From: CAWJFJ01 sp963800065
GTDB lineage: Bacteria > Actinomycetota > Acidimicrobiia > Acidimicrobiales > UBA8190
Length of the DNA stretch: 64,000 nucleotides
Direction of reading: 5' to 3'
Assembly: GCA_963800065.1 (NCBI GenBank)
Contig: CAWCZO010000003.1
Span: 496,001-560,000 of the forward strand
Shown here: positions 41,101-50,653 of the stretch, one piece after another
Layout of the letters: every line of letters begins with the position of its first letter
Position numbering within the stretch: the stretch's first letter is position 1
The notes under the pieces: generated by a model
Told to the model about the DNA's origin: nothing
Seen by the model: only the letters and a program-made list of their open reading frames with translations
Database searches by the model: none
Program-made: the position numbers and the translations under genes

Positions 41101-41997
41101 GTGACACCAGGCAGGCGGGAGGCCGTCTTCCTCCTGACCGACTACGGCTATCAGGACGAGTTCGCCGGTGTGACCAGGGCCGTCGTGCACCGGTATGCCC
41201 CAGAGGCCCCGGTGGTGGACCTGACGCACGGCGTGCCCCCGTTCGACGTGCGTGCCGGCGCGCTCGCATTGTCACGCTGCGTGGCATATCTCGGCCCCGG
41301 AGTGGTGATGGCTGTCGTCGATCCCGGTGTCGGGAGTGGCCGGCGGGCCGTGGCCGTGACGGTCCGGGGCGCCCCCGGTCCTGCGGCACCCGGACCTGGT
41401 CATCTCGTGGGGCCCGACAACGGGCTCCTCGGTTGGGCCATCGATGCGCTCGGAGGGCCGGCCGCCGCAGTGGCTTTGTCCGGCGCCGGCCGGACCGGAG
41501 GCACGTTCGACGGACGCGATCTCTTCGCCCCCGTGGCCGCCCGCCTGTGGTCGGGCGCCACGTTGAACGACGTCGGGATGCCCATCGATCCGGGCAGCCT
41601 GGTCCGCCTGCCCCCTCCCCGGATGGTCGTGTCGCCGGCGGGACCGGCGTCGGGATCCGTGGAGGCCGAGGTGCTGTGGGTCGACCGGTTCGGCAATGCG
41701 CAGCTGGCCGCCGGTGCCACCGAGGCGACACTGGCCGGACTGGACGGCGTCGTCGAGGTCCGGGTCGGTACGGCGACGAGACGGGCCCGGTTGGTGACGT
41801 CGTTCGCCGCCCTCGAGGACGACGACGTCGGGCTCATGGTCGACGCCAACGGGCGGCTCTCCCTGGTGTGCCGTCTCCGGCCGGCCGCTACCGTGCTCGG
41901 GGTGCAGGGGGGAGACGTGGTCACCGTCAGCCGGGTCCCGGGCCGGACGCCGGTCCCCGAGGGCCCCGACCGGCGCAGCGGACCCGAGGGTCGGTGA
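41101..41997 (+). CDS. SAM hydroxide adenosyltransferase (DUF62)
   Basis: The 298-residue product belongs to the DUF62/SAM-dependent halogenase-like family, whose members without a halide site hydrolyse S-adenosylmethionine to adenosine and methionine. It shows FLLTDYGYQDEFAGVTRAVV at the start, VVDLTHGVPPFDVRAGALAL, MAVVDPGVGSGRRAVAV, GPDNGLLGWAI, GTFDGRDLFAPVAARL and VLWVDRFGNAQL. The D-x-x-R/H-type triad cannot be placed fully by eye. Start is GTG 41101. The stop overlaps the next gene by 4 bp (GTGA). Confidence 0.87.
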   Translation: MTPGRREAVFLLTDYGYQDEFAGVTRAVVHRYAPEAPVVDLTHGVPPFDVRAGALALSRCVAYLGPGVVMAVVDPGVGSGRRAVAVTVRGAPGPAAPGPGHLVGPDNGLLGWAIDALGGPAAAVALSGAGRTGGTFDGRDLFAPVAARLWSGATLNDVGMPIDPGSLVRLPPPRMVVSPAGPASGSVEAEVLWVDRFGNAQLAAGATEATLAGLDGVVEVRVGTATRRARLVTSFAALEDDDVGLMVDANGRLSLVCRLRPAATVLGVQGGDVVTVSRVPGRTPVPEGPDRRSGPEGR

Positions 41998-43565
41998 ACC
42001 TCGCCACCCTGATCGAAGGGCACCCGGCCGACGGACGCGCCCTGTTCGACGGCGGGAGGTGGCACACGTGGGGGGAACTGCGCCGCCGGGTGGCCGCCGC
42101 CGCCTCCGGTCTGGTGGCGCTCGGGGTGGGGCCCGGAGACCGGGTGGCCATCGCCTGGCCCACGTCGGTCGACTTCGTGGTGGCCTACCTGGCCGCGCTG
42201 GCGGTGGGGAGCGTGGCGGTACCCCTCAACCCGAACAGCCCCGTGGCCGAGCTCAGCCGCGAGCTCGAGGTGGTGACCCCCGCCGTCCTTCTCGCCGGTG
42301 GGCCCCCCGCCGCCGGCGCCACCGCACTCGGTGAGGCGCTGGCCTTCTCACCGCTGGTCGTGGTGCCCGCCGCCTCCCGGCCGGCGTCCACGGGAGAGGT
42401 GACGGGGCCAGGGGAGCCCCCGTCGTGGGAGGAGCTGTCGGCGGACGCGCCCGGAGCCGTCGGTACCGACGCCGCGCTTCAGATGGCGGCACGCGGCGAG
42501 GACGACATCGCCGTCCTGTTGTTCACGTCGGGGACCTCGGGTTCCCCCAAAGCGGCCATGCTCACGCACGGCAACCTGGGCGCCAATCTGAAGCAGATGC
42601 TGGCCCTGCCCGGCGAGATCGTCCGCGCCGACGACGTGAGCCTCGTCGCTGTGCCCCTCTTCCACGTCTTCGGACTGAACGTCGCCCTGGGCCTGTCGCT
42701 CGCCTCGGGGGCCGCCCTCGTTCTCGAAGAACGGTTCGACCCCGTCGAAACCCTCCGGGTCGTGAGGGAGCTGGGGGTCACGAACGTTCTCGGCGTTCCC
42801 GCCATGTTCGCCGCCTGGGTGGCGCTGGCTGAGGACGACCCCACCGCCGTCGGTGCCGGGGGACTGTCGGGGGTGAGACGGGCCATCTCCGGTGCCGCGT
42901 CACTTCCGGCGGAGGTGGCGTCACGCTTCGAGGAGGCCTTCGGAGTTCCCGTGTGGCAGGGCTATGGCCTCACCGAAGCGGCCCCGGCGGTGTCGACGTC
43001 GCTCGGAACAGGGCGCAACCGGCCCGGCTCCGTCGGTCTTCCCCTGCCCGGCGTGTCGGTGCGCCTGGTCGATGAAGCCGACGAAGACGTCCTGGCCGGC
43101 GACCCCGGCGAGATCTGGGTGCGGGGCCCGAACGTCTTCGCCGGGTACTGGCGCGACTCCGAAGCCAGCGCCGACGTCCTCACCACGACCGGGTGGCTGC
43201 GCACCGGCGACATCGGCGTGATCGGCGACGAGGGCGATCTCTTCATCGTCGACCGGGGCAAGGACCTGATCATCGTGTCGGGATTCAATGTCTACCCGGC
43301 CGAGGTCGAGGAGGTGGTCGGATCGGTGCCCGGCGTGGCGGAAGCCGTCGCCGTGGGACGGCCCGATCCGGCGACGGGCGAATCCGTGGAGGTGGTGATC
43401 GTCGTCGCCCCCGGGGCCCGGGTCACCCAGGAGCAGGTCCGTGACCAGTGTGGTAGCCGGCTGGCCCGCTACAAGTGTCCGACCACCGTCCGGTTCGTCT
43501 CCGAACTGCCCCACGGCCTGGCCGGGAAGGCGCTGCGGCGAGCCCTCCGGGAAGAATCGGCGTAG
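41994..43565 (+). CDS. Acyl-CoA synthetase (AMP-forming)
   Basis: From GTG 41994, which overlaps the upstream stop, the product is 523 residues and a member of the ANL superfamily. The A3 core is LLFTSGTSGSPKAAMLTHGNL, A5 is YGLTEAAPAVS, A7-A8 are WLRTGDIGVIGDEGDLFIVDRGKDLIIVSGFNVYPAEVEE, and A10 is LPHGLAGKALRRALR, containing the catalytic lysine. It should activate a fatty or aryl acid to its CoA ester. The frame as a whole opens at 41433, inside the preceding gene, but the extra part is a shadow of that gene. The chain length of the substrate is unknown. Confidence 0.88.
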   Translation: MNLATLIEGHPADGRALFDGGRWHTWGELRRRVAAAASGLVALGVGPGDRVAIAWPTSVDFVVAYLAALAVGSVAVPLNPNSPVAELSRELEVVTPAVLLAGGPPAAGATALGEALAFSPLVVVPAASRPASTGEVTGPGEPPSWEELSADAPGAVGTDAALQMAARGEDDIAVLLFTSGTSGSPKAAMLTHGNLGANLKQMLALPGEIVRADDVSLVAVPLFHVFGLNVALGLSLASGAALVLEERFDPVETLRVVRELGVTNVLGVPAMFAAWVALAEDDPTAVGAGGLSGVRRAISGAASLPAEVASRFEEAFGVPVWQGYGLTEAAPAVSTSLGTGRNRPGSVGLPLPGVSVRLVDEADEDVLAGDPGEIWVRGPNVFAGYWRDSEASADVLTTTGWLRTGDIGVIGDEGDLFIVDRGKDLIIVSGFNVYPAEVEEVVGSVPGVAEAVAVGRPDPATGESVEVVIVVAPGARVTQEQVRDQCGSRLARYKCPTTVRFVSELPHGLAGKALRRALREESA

Positions 43566-43644
43566 GCGACGGTCCGCTCCCGGGCCCGGGGTCTGAGCCC
43601 GACTTGGTGTTCATGCCTCGCCCATCGGTACGATCCGGCACACC

Positions 43645-44352
43645 ATGGTCGACGCGAAGCCACGCCGGATTCCTGAGGCCACGGTCATCCGGCTGCCCGT
43701 CTACCAACGGATCCTCCTCGAATTGGTGCGGGCCGGAACGGCCACCGTGGCCTCGGACCAACTGGCCGAGATGGCCCGGGTGAACGCCTCCAAGGTGCGT
43801 AAGGACCTGTCGTTCCTGGGGTCGTTCGGCACCCGGGGTTCGGGCTATGACACCGAGTACCTGCTCTCACAGATCGACCGCGAGCTCGGGATCGACGGCG
43901 ACTGGCCCGTGGCCGTGGTGGGCCTGGGCAACCTCGGACGGGCCCTCGCCAATTCGCAGGGCTTCACGTCGCGCGGGTTCCGGCTCTCGGCCCTGTTCGA
44001 CGTGGAGCCCACGTTGGTCGGCAGCCGCATCCAGGGGTTGGCGATCCACCATCTCGACGATTTCGAGACCGTGGTGGCCGCCGACCCCCCGAGCATCGGT
44101 GTCATTGCCACCCCGGCCGGTGCCGCCCAGGACGTGGCCGATCGGATGATCGCCGCCGGCGTGGGATCCCTCCTCAACTTCGCCCCGAAGGTCCTGACCG
44201 TTCCCCCGACCGTGCTCCTGCGTTACGTGGACCTGTCCATCGAGCTCCAGGTGATGAGCTTCTACCTCTCCCACCGGGACCAACCCGGCTCGAGCGACGA
44301 CTGGTCGCCACTCTCGCTCGCGGTCGGTCTCACCCCGGCGGAACCGGCCTGA
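43645..44352 (+). CDS. rex: Redox-sensing repressor Rex
   Basis: The 235-residue product has the Rex layout: a winged helix (IPEATVIRLPVYQRILLELVRAG, then NASKVRKDLSFLGSFGTRGSGYD) and a Rossmann domain (VAVVGLGNLGRALANSQGF) that binds NADH or NAD+. The C-terminal swap helix is VDLSIELQVMSFYLSHR. When NADH rises, Rex leaves its operators and respiratory genes are expressed. It stands directly ahead of hemA. I found no clear TTGTGAA-N6-TTCACAA site upstream of hemA or nuoA, so its targets here are unproven. Confidence 0.93.
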   Translation: MVDAKPRRIPEATVIRLPVYQRILLELVRAGTATVASDQLAEMARVNASKVRKDLSFLGSFGTRGSGYDTEYLLSQIDRELGIDGDWPVAVVGLGNLGRALANSQGFTSRGFRLSALFDVEPTLVGSRIQGLAIHHLDDFETVVAADPPSIGVIATPAGAAQDVADRMIAAGVGSLLNFAPKVLTVPPTVLLRYVDLSIELQVMSFYLSHRDQPGSSDDWSPLSLAVGLTPAEPA

Positions 44353-44490
44353 GAGCCGCCGCCCCGGGCCGATCTGGCGGTGGGTCCCGCCGACCGGCAT
44401 CCTTGTAGGAGGCGGTCACGGGCCGGGCCGAGTGGGCCGGTCCCCGCCGACCGTTGACGTCGGGTCCCGAAAGAGGAGCTCTGCACCAGG

Positions 44491-45771
44491 TTGTCCGTCG
44501 TGGTGGTTGGTCTCGAGCATCACAGCACGCCCCTCGACCTGCTCGAACGGGTGGCCGTGCCCGAGGAGACGCTCGGCAAGACGCTCGGGGCGCTGCGCGA
44601 CCGTTCGAACCTCTCCGAGGTCGTCGTCCTGTCGACCTGCCTGCGTACCGAGTTGTACGCCGTGGTGGAAAGGTTCCACGAGGGAGTGGCCGATCTGCAG
44701 GAATTCCTGGCCACCGGCGCCGGGACCACGGTTGACGTCATCGAAGGTCACCAGACGGTTCTGTTCGACGACGCCGTGACCGTCCACCTGTTCGAGATCG
44801 CGGCGGGACTGCGGTCGTCGGTGCTGGGGGAGACCGAGGTCCTCGGCCAGGTCCGCCGGGCGGCCGAGCGGGCCGAGTCCGAGCGGGCCGCCGGCCCCGT
44901 CCTGTCGGGACTCTTCCAGAGGGCCGTGAAGGCGGGACGAAAGGTCCGCTCGTCGACCGCCATCGCCCGGGGGGCCACCTCCTTGTCCCACGTGGCGGTC
45001 GAACTGGCCACCACCAGGTTGGGGGGCACCCTGGCCGGCCGGCGGGTGCTCGTGGTGGGTGCCGGCACCATGGGCGAGGGCATCGTCGACGCCCTGGCCC
45101 AGGGCCCCGGCGGGGCCGAGATCGTGGTGGCCAACCGGACCGCCGACCGGGCCCGGAGTCTGGCCCGGCGCGTCTCCGGAGCCGGCGTGGGGATGTCGGG
45201 ACTGGTCGGGGCCCTCGAGGCGGCCGATGCCGTGCTCCTGTCGACAGGCTCCTCGCTGCCCGTTCTCGACGTCGAGATGATGACGTCGGTGGTCCGGGCC
45301 CGGGAAGCGGCCGACGGCGGGCGTGGCCCTCTCGTCGTCGTCGATGTGAGTGTCCCGCGCAACGTCGATCCGGCGGTGGCCTTCGTCGAAGGGGTGGACC
45401 TGCTCGACATGGACGACCTCTCGGAGCTGGCCGAACGCGCTCTCGACGGGCGACGTGGCGAGGTGGCCGGGGCCCGGGCCATCGTGCAGCAGGAGGTCGA
45501 GCGGTACCGGGCCGACGAGCGGGCCCGCGGGGCGTCGCCGATCGTCTCGGCTCTGCGCAACCGCGTGGCGGAGGTCCAACGGTCTGAACTGGAAAGGCAC
45601 CGGAACCGCTTGGCCCATCTCGACGAGAGCCAGTGGGACGAGGTGGAGTCCGTCGTGAACGACATCCTGGCCAAGGTGTTGCATCAGCCGACCGTGGCGC
45701 TCAAGGAGGCGGCCGGGACGCCACGGGGGGAGCGGCTCGTGGAGGCGCTGCGTAGCCTCTTCGACCTGTAA
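44491..45771 (+). CDS. hemA: Glutamyl-tRNA reductase
   Basis: The 426-residue product reduces glutamyl-tRNA to glutamate-1-semialdehyde with NADPH, the first committed step of C5 haem synthesis. The start is TTG 44491, giving MSVVVVGLEHHSTPLDLLER. VVLSTCLRTELY contains the catalytic Cys50, the NADP domain shows RVLVVGAGTMGEGIV and NRTADRARSLA, and VSVPRNVDPAV follows. A ribosome site GAGGAG lies 11 bases upstream. The next genes hemC, cobA/hemD, hemB and hemL follow within 0-20 bp, so the pathway is one operon. Confidence 0.93.
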   Translation: MSVVVVGLEHHSTPLDLLERVAVPEETLGKTLGALRDRSNLSEVVVLSTCLRTELYAVVERFHEGVADLQEFLATGAGTTVDVIEGHQTVLFDDAVTVHLFEIAAGLRSSVLGETEVLGQVRRAAERAESERAAGPVLSGLFQRAVKAGRKVRSSTAIARGATSLSHVAVELATTRLGGTLAGRRVLVVGAGTMGEGIVDALAQGPGGAEIVVANRTADRARSLARRVSGAGVGMSGLVGALEAADAVLLSTGSSLPVLDVEMMTSVVRAREAADGGRGPLVVVDVSVPRNVDPAVAFVEGVDLLDMDDLSELAERALDGRRGEVAGARAIVQQEVERYRADERARGASPIVSALRNRVAEVQRSELERHRNRLAHLDESQWDEVESVVNDILAKVLHQPTVALKEAAGTPRGERLVEALRSLFDL

Positions 45772-45785
45772 GCAGCCGACCGACC

Positions 45786-46781
45786 ATGGCCACGCGCCCG
45801 GGCCGAGGTGCTGGCCACCTTCGTCTGGCCACCCGGGGGTCGCCGCTGGCCCGGTGGCAGGCGGACCGCGTCGTCGTGCTGCTCGGCGCCCTGCCCGATC
45901 CGCCGGCGTGCGAGGTGGTCGTCATCTCGACCACCGGCGACCGCCTCACCGAGACGCCCATCGATCGTATCGGGGGCCAGGGGGCTTTCGTCGCCGAGAT
46001 CCAGGCGGCCGTCCTCGACGGACGCGCCGACGTCGCCGTCCATTCGGCCAAGGATCTTCCGTCGCTGACCCCGCCAGGCCTGGAGCTCGCCTGTGTTCCC
46101 GAGCGGGCCGACCCGCGGGACGCGCTGGTGGGTTCCCGCCTCGCCGACCTGGCCCCCGGGGCCCGGGTGGCCACCGGATCGGTGAGACGCCGGGCGCAGT
46201 TGTCGTGGCTGCGTCCGGATCTCACCTTCGCCGAGCTGCGCGGCAACATGGCCACCCGGCTGGAACGGGCCAAGGGTGAGGGGGCCGGGGTGGTGGCCGT
46301 GGCCGCCCTCGAGCGCCTCGGGCTCACGGGGCAGATCGCCGAAGTCCTCGATACTGGGACGTTGCTCCCCCAGGTGGCACAGGGCGCACTGGCGGTGGAA
46401 TGCCGTGCCGATGACGACGAGGTCCGGCGTGTCCTCGGCGCGATCGACGACGCCGTCGCCCATCGGGCGGTGAGGGCGGAGCGGGCCTTCCTCGCCGCCC
46501 TGGGTGGCGGGTGCACCCTTCCCGTCGGGGGTCTCGCCACTCCGTCGGGATTCACCACCACCGCAGTCCCCGATCGGGGTGCCCCCCCTGCGGGTGTCCA
46601 GGTTCCCGAGGAGGTCGCCCTGGAGGGCATGCTGGCCAGCCGGGACGGACGCATCCTGCTGCGCCGACGGGCCACCGGCGGCGATCCCGTCGAACTCGGG
46701 CGGCGGCTGGCCTCGGATCTTCTCGACCGTGGGGGCCGGGCCCTCGACGACTGGGTGCCCGCCGGGGCGGGGGAGCGGTGA
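45786..46781 (+). CDS. hemC: Porphobilinogen deaminase
   Basis: The 331-residue product (hydroxymethylbilane synthase) joins four porphobilinogens. LRLATRGSPLARWQAD is the family start, HSAKDLP contains the catalytic Asp90, VATGSVRRRAQL follows, and GGGCTLPVGG contains Cys243, to which the dipyrromethane cofactor attaches. Length is normal with a slightly extended N-terminus. ATG 45786 follows the hemA stop by 14 bp. Its stop overlaps the start of the cobA/hemD gene (GTGA). Confidence 0.93.
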   Translation: MATRPGRGAGHLRLATRGSPLARWQADRVVVLLGALPDPPACEVVVISTTGDRLTETPIDRIGGQGAFVAEIQAAVLDGRADVAVHSAKDLPSLTPPGLELACVPERADPRDALVGSRLADLAPGARVATGSVRRRAQLSWLRPDLTFAELRGNMATRLERAKGEGAGVVAVAALERLGLTGQIAEVLDTGTLLPQVAQGALAVECRADDDEVRRVLGAIDDAVAHRAVRAERAFLAALGGGCTLPVGGLATPSGFTTTAVPDRGAPPAGVQVPEEVALEGMLASRDGRILLRRRATGGDPVELGRRLASDLLDRGGRALDDWVPAGAGER

Positions 46782-48317
46782 CCGTCTATCTCGTCGGCGC
46801 CGGCCCCGGTGATCCCGGTCTTCTCACCCGCCGGGGCGCTGACGTGTTGTCCCGGGCCGATGTCGTGGTGTTCGACCGGTTGGTGCTGCCCGCCCTCCTC
46901 GAGCTGGCGCCACCGACGGCGCTGCGTATCGACATGGGCAAGTGTCCCGGTGAGAGGGGGCGTCAAGAGGAGATTCACGCCGTGCTGATCGAACACGGCG
47001 CCCGCCAGACGGTCGTCCGCCTGAAAGGGGGCGACCCCTTCGTGTTCGGGCGCGGCAGCGAGGAGATCGAAGCCCTACGGGCCGCCGGTGTCGACTACGA
47101 AGTCATCCCCGGCGTCACCTCCGCCTTCGCCGTCCCCGCCTACGCCGGCGTGCCCGTCACCCACCGCGGCCTGTCCACATCCGTCACCGTGGTGACCGGC
47201 CACGTCGGCGACCCGTCGGCCCCCGGCGGGGTGGCGTGGGACGCGCTGGCGCGCGCCGGGGGGACGCTCGTGATCTTGATGGGGATGGAGAACAGAGCCG
47301 AGATCGCCCGTCTTCTGATGGACGGCGGTCGGAGTCCCGACACCCCCGTTCTCGTCGTCGAGTGGGGGACGGCGCCGGCCCAGCGTTCGGTGAGGGTGCG
47401 CCTCGGCGAGTTGCCCGCCGTCGAGCTGCGGCCACCGGCCACCATTGTCGTGGGGTCCGTCGCTGGCCTCGATCTCGGCGGCCGCGGCCGCCGACCCCTG
47501 TCGGGTGTGTCGGTGGTCGTGACCCGACCGCGTCCCCAGGTGCAGGACCTGGTGTCGGGCCTGGCCGACGCCGGTGCCACCGTGGTGGTCGTCCCCGTGA
47601 TCGCCATCACCGGTCCCGTCGACACCCGGGCGCTCGAGGAGGCGGCCGGTCGTAGCGCCGAGTACGACTGGATCGTCTTCACGTCGGTCAACGCCGTGGA
47701 ACGTTTCATGCCGCTGCTGCACGACGGGCGTTCCCTCGGGGGTGTCCTGATCGCCGCCGTAGGGCCGGCCACCACGGGGGCGCTGGCGGCGAGGGGTCTG
47801 GTGGCCGACCTCGTTCCCGGTGACGCCACCGCCGCCGATCTGGTCGCCTCCATGCCGCCGGCGCCCACGCCGGCGACCGGCGGGCCCGGCGGCCGGGTCC
47901 TCTTCCCGCGCGGCGGACGGGCGCGACGTGATCGCCCCCGGTCTGCGGGCCAAGGGCTGGCTGGTCGACGAGGTCGAGGCGTACCGCACCGTCACGGCCG
48001 GCGCGTCCGACGGCGCCACCGCCGAGGTTCTCGAGGCCGCCGCGTCGGCCGACGTGATCACGTTCACCTCGCCCTCGACCGTGGACCGCTATCTGACCCT
48101 GTCCGGCGGTCGGGTCCCACCGGTGGTGGCCTGCATCGGCCCGGTGACGGCCGAAGCGGCGCGGCGTGCCGGGCTGGTCGTCGACGTCGTGGCCGCCGAG
48201 CACACCGCCGCCGGTCTGGTGGCGGAGCTCGTCGGTCAGTTCGAAGCCCTTTCCGCCACCGACCGGGCTGACCGGGCCGACGGCGGGCCCGCCTCTGGGC
48301 CACCGGTGCCGGGATAG
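46778..48317 (+). CDS. cobA/hemD: Fused uroporphyrinogen-III C-methyltransferase/synthase (frame break near 47905)
   Basis: The N-terminal half (from GTG 46778) is a SUMT methyltransferase: VYLVGAGPGDPGLLTRRG, VRLKGGDPFVFGRGSEE, PGVTSAFAVPAYAGVPVTHR, with the GDPFVFGRG SAM site. The second half is HemD: SVVVTRPRPQVQDLVSGLADAGA and IVFTSVNAVERF. Near 47905 the frame shifts: the coherent continuation AADGRDVIAPGLRAKGWLVDEVEAYRTV and VITFTSPSTVDRYL lies one frame over and ends at TAG 48317. The break falls within GCGCGGCGG-type sequence and is probably an indel error. The fusion is common in actinobacteria and closes uroporphyrinogen III and starts sirohaem/cobalamin. Confidence 0.83.
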
Positions 48318-48332
48318 GGCACCGGTACGCTG

Positions 48333-49355
48333 GTGGCGGTGGAGACCCCGAGGTGGTGGCCGATGTCGGCGGCCCAGTACCCGGTCCGGCGGCTGCGACG
48401 CCTGCGCCGGACCCCGGCCCTGCGTCGCCTGGTGGCCGAGACGACGGTCTCGGTGGACGACCTCATCGCCCCTCTCTTTGTCCGTGAAGGGATCTCGGAG
48501 CCCGCACCCATCGCCTCCTTGCCGGGCCAGGTCCAGCACACGGTGTCTTCTCTCGTGGTGGAGGCCAAGCGCCTGTCGTCTCTGGGCGTGCCTGCGCTGG
48601 TCCTCTTCGGCGTGCCGGCGTCCAAGGACGCCACCGGGTCCGGAGCGTGGGATCCCGACGGGATCGTCCAGGTGGCGCTGTCCGAGCTGCGGACGGCCGT
48701 GGGCGACGAGCTCGTCCTGATCGCCGATCTGTGTCTCGACGAGTACACCGACCACGGCCACTGCGGCGTCGTCCGTGACGACGGCAGCGTCGACAACGAC
48801 GCCACCCTGGCGCTCTATCAGCGCGTGGCGGTGGCCCAGGCCGCGGCGGGGGCGGACGTGGTCGCCCCCAGCGGAATGATGGATGGTCAGGTCCGGTCGA
48901 TCCGTGCCGCCCTGGACGACGCCGGGCGCAGCGAGGTGGCGGTCCTGGCCTACGCCGCCAAGTACGCATCGGCGCTGTACGGGCCGTTTCGTGACGCCGT
49001 GGACGTGACCATCGCCGGGGGCGGGGACCGCAAGGGGTACCAGCAGGATTTCCGGAACCGGCGCGAGGCGTTGGCCGAGGTGGCCCTGGACGTGGCCGAG
49101 GGGGCCGACATCGTCATGGTGAAGCCGGCCCTCGCCTACCTCGACGTCATCGCCGAGGTCGCCGCCACTGTCGACGTTCCCGTCGCCGCCTATCACGTGA
49201 GCGGGGAGTACTCCATGGTGAAGGCCGCCGCCGAACGCGGCTGGATCGACGGAGACGCGGTGGCGTTCGAGCACCTGACGGCCATAAAGCGGGCCGGGGC
49301 GACCATGGTCCTGACGTATTTCGCCGGCGAGGTGGCCGAGGCCCTGCATGGGTGA
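48333..49355 (+). CDS. hemB: Delta-aminolevulinic acid dehydratase
   Basis: The 340-residue product (porphobilinogen synthase) condenses two ALA molecules. Diagnostic stretches are RLRRTPALRRLVAET, LFGVPASKDATGS, LIADLCLDEYTDHGHCG, the Schiff-base region VVAPSGMMDGQVRSIR and KYASALYGPFRDA, and the catalytic lysine in MVKPALAYLD. The metal site of C-x-D-E-Y-T-x-H-G-H-C form is the variant with fewer cysteines than the animal zinc enzyme, suggesting magnesium dependence. GTG 48333 is used; ATG 48363 is a shorter option. It overlaps hemL by 8 bp. Confidence 0.93.
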   Translation: MAVETPRWWPMSAAQYPVRRLRRLRRTPALRRLVAETTVSVDDLIAPLFVREGISEPAPIASLPGQVQHTVSSLVVEAKRLSSLGVPALVLFGVPASKDATGSGAWDPDGIVQVALSELRTAVGDELVLIADLCLDEYTDHGHCGVVRDDGSVDNDATLALYQRVAVAQAAAGADVVAPSGMMDGQVRSIRAALDDAGRSEVAVLAYAAKYASALYGPFRDAVDVTIAGGGDRKGYQQDFRNRREALAEVALDVAEGADIVMVKPALAYLDVIAEVAATVDVPVAAYHVSGEYSMVKAAAERGWIDGDAVAFEHLTAIKRAGATMVLTYFAGEVAEALHG

Positions 49356-50649
49356 GCCCGGCTCCACGCCGGCCACCAACGAGGCCTGGTTCGCACGGGC
49401 CCGCCGGGTCATCCCCGGCGGCGTGGACTCCCCGGTGCGGTCGTTCGCCGCCGTCGGCGGGACCCCGTACACGGTGGCCCGCGGCGAGGGGCCGTATGTC
49501 TGGGACGTGGAGGGGCGGCGGTACGTCGACCTGGTCCAGTCCTACGGTGCCGTTCTCCTGGGCCATGCCCATCCGGTGGTGACGAGGGCGGTGGCCGCCG
49601 CCGCCGCCCACGGGACCACTTTCGGGGCGCCCACCGAGGGCGAGGTGCGGCTGGCCGAGACGATCTGTGACCGGGTACCGGGCTGCGAGCAGGTGCGACT
49701 GGTGTCGTCGGGGACGGAGGCGGCCATGAGTGCCATCCGGGTGGCACGTGGCTACACGGGGCGCGACCGGGTGGTGAAGTTCGACGGTTGCTACCACGGG
49801 CACGCCGACGCCCTCCTGGCCGGTGGCGGGAGTGGAGTGGCCACCCTCGGTCTCCCGGGCTCCGCCGGTGTGCCCCGGTCGGCCGTGGCCGACACGGTCG
49901 TCGTCCCCTACAACGTGGTGCCGGCGGTGGACGAAACGGTGGCCTGTGTCATCGTCGAGGTGGTCGCCGCCAACATGGGTCTGGTGGCGCCGGCGGCCGG
50001 ATTCATCGAGGGCCTGCGTCGTGTCTGCGACGGGGCCGGCGCCCTCCTGGTGTTCGACGAGGTCATCACCGGCTTCCGCCTCGGGCCCGGCGGTGCCACC
50101 GCCTGGTGCGGGGTCCGGCCCGACTTGTGGTGCTTCGGGAAGGTGATCGGTGGCGGCCTCCCCGTCGGCGCCTTCGGCGGCCGGCGGGACGTTCTCGAGG
50201 TTCTCGCCCCCGGCGGCCCCGTCTACCAAGCCGGCACCCTGTCCGGCAATCCCCTGGCCACGGCGGCCGGCCTGGCCGTGCTCCAGGAGTTCGGGCCCGA
50301 GGACCACGAGGCGCTGGCCGATCGGGCCGCCCGCTTCGCCGCCGGGCTGGCCGACGCCATCGGATCGGCCGGCGTGTCCGTGCAGGTGCCGGTGACGGGA
50401 CCCCTCGTCGGGCTCTTCTTCGGCGAGCAGCCGGTCACCGATTACGCCGGGGCCCGGGCGACGGTGTCGGGCGGGCTCTACGGACGCTTCTTCGGGGCCA
50501 TGCTCGAACGCGGCGTCGCCCTGGCCCCCGGTCCGTACGAGGCGATGTTCCCCGGTCTGACCCACACCGACGACGTCCTCGACTCGGTGGTGGCGGTGGC
50601 CGCCGAGGCCGCCGAGGCGATGATGTCCGACGGCCGCGTGGCATCGTGA
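49348..50649 (+). CDS. hemL: Glutamate-1-semialdehyde 2,1-aminomutase
   Basis: The 433-residue product converts glutamate-1-semialdehyde to 5-aminolevulinate with PLP. RVIPGGVDSPVRSF, LVQSYGAVLLGHAHP, VSSGTEAAMSAIRVARG, KFDGCYHGHAD, LVFDEVITGFRLG and CFGKVIGGGLPVGAFGG, with the PLP lysine in GKVIGG, are all hallmarks. Length is normal. It overlaps hemB by 8 bp and is 4 bp from the kinase-like gene that ends the operon. Confidence 0.95.
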   Translation: MGEPGSTPATNEAWFARARRVIPGGVDSPVRSFAAVGGTPYTVARGEGPYVWDVEGRRYVDLVQSYGAVLLGHAHPVVTRAVAAAAAHGTTFGAPTEGEVRLAETICDRVPGCEQVRLVSSGTEAAMSAIRVARGYTGRDRVVKFDGCYHGHADALLAGGGSGVATLGLPGSAGVPRSAVADTVVVPYNVVPAVDETVACVIVEVVAANMGLVAPAAGFIEGLRRVCDGAGALLVFDEVITGFRLGPGGATAWCGVRPDLWCFGKVIGGGLPVGAFGGRRDVLEVLAPGGPVYQAGTLSGNPLATAAGLAVLQEFGPEDHEALADRAARFAAGLADAIGSAGVSVQVPVTGPLVGLFFGEQPVTDYAGARATVSGGLYGRFFGAMLERGVALAPGPYEAMFPGLTHTDDVLDSVVAVAAEAAEAMMSDGRVAS

Positions 50650-50653
50650 GCGG

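Noticed and set aside
44353..44490. Rex operator before hemA
   Set aside because: I looked for TTGTGAA-N6-TTCACAA and close variants here and before nuoA and found none.
47706..49472. 588-codon antisense open frame over cobA/hemD and hemB
   Set aside because: It mirrors the GC-rich codon pattern of real genes on the other strand, is rich in Gly/His/Arg/Gln, and has no recognisable domain.
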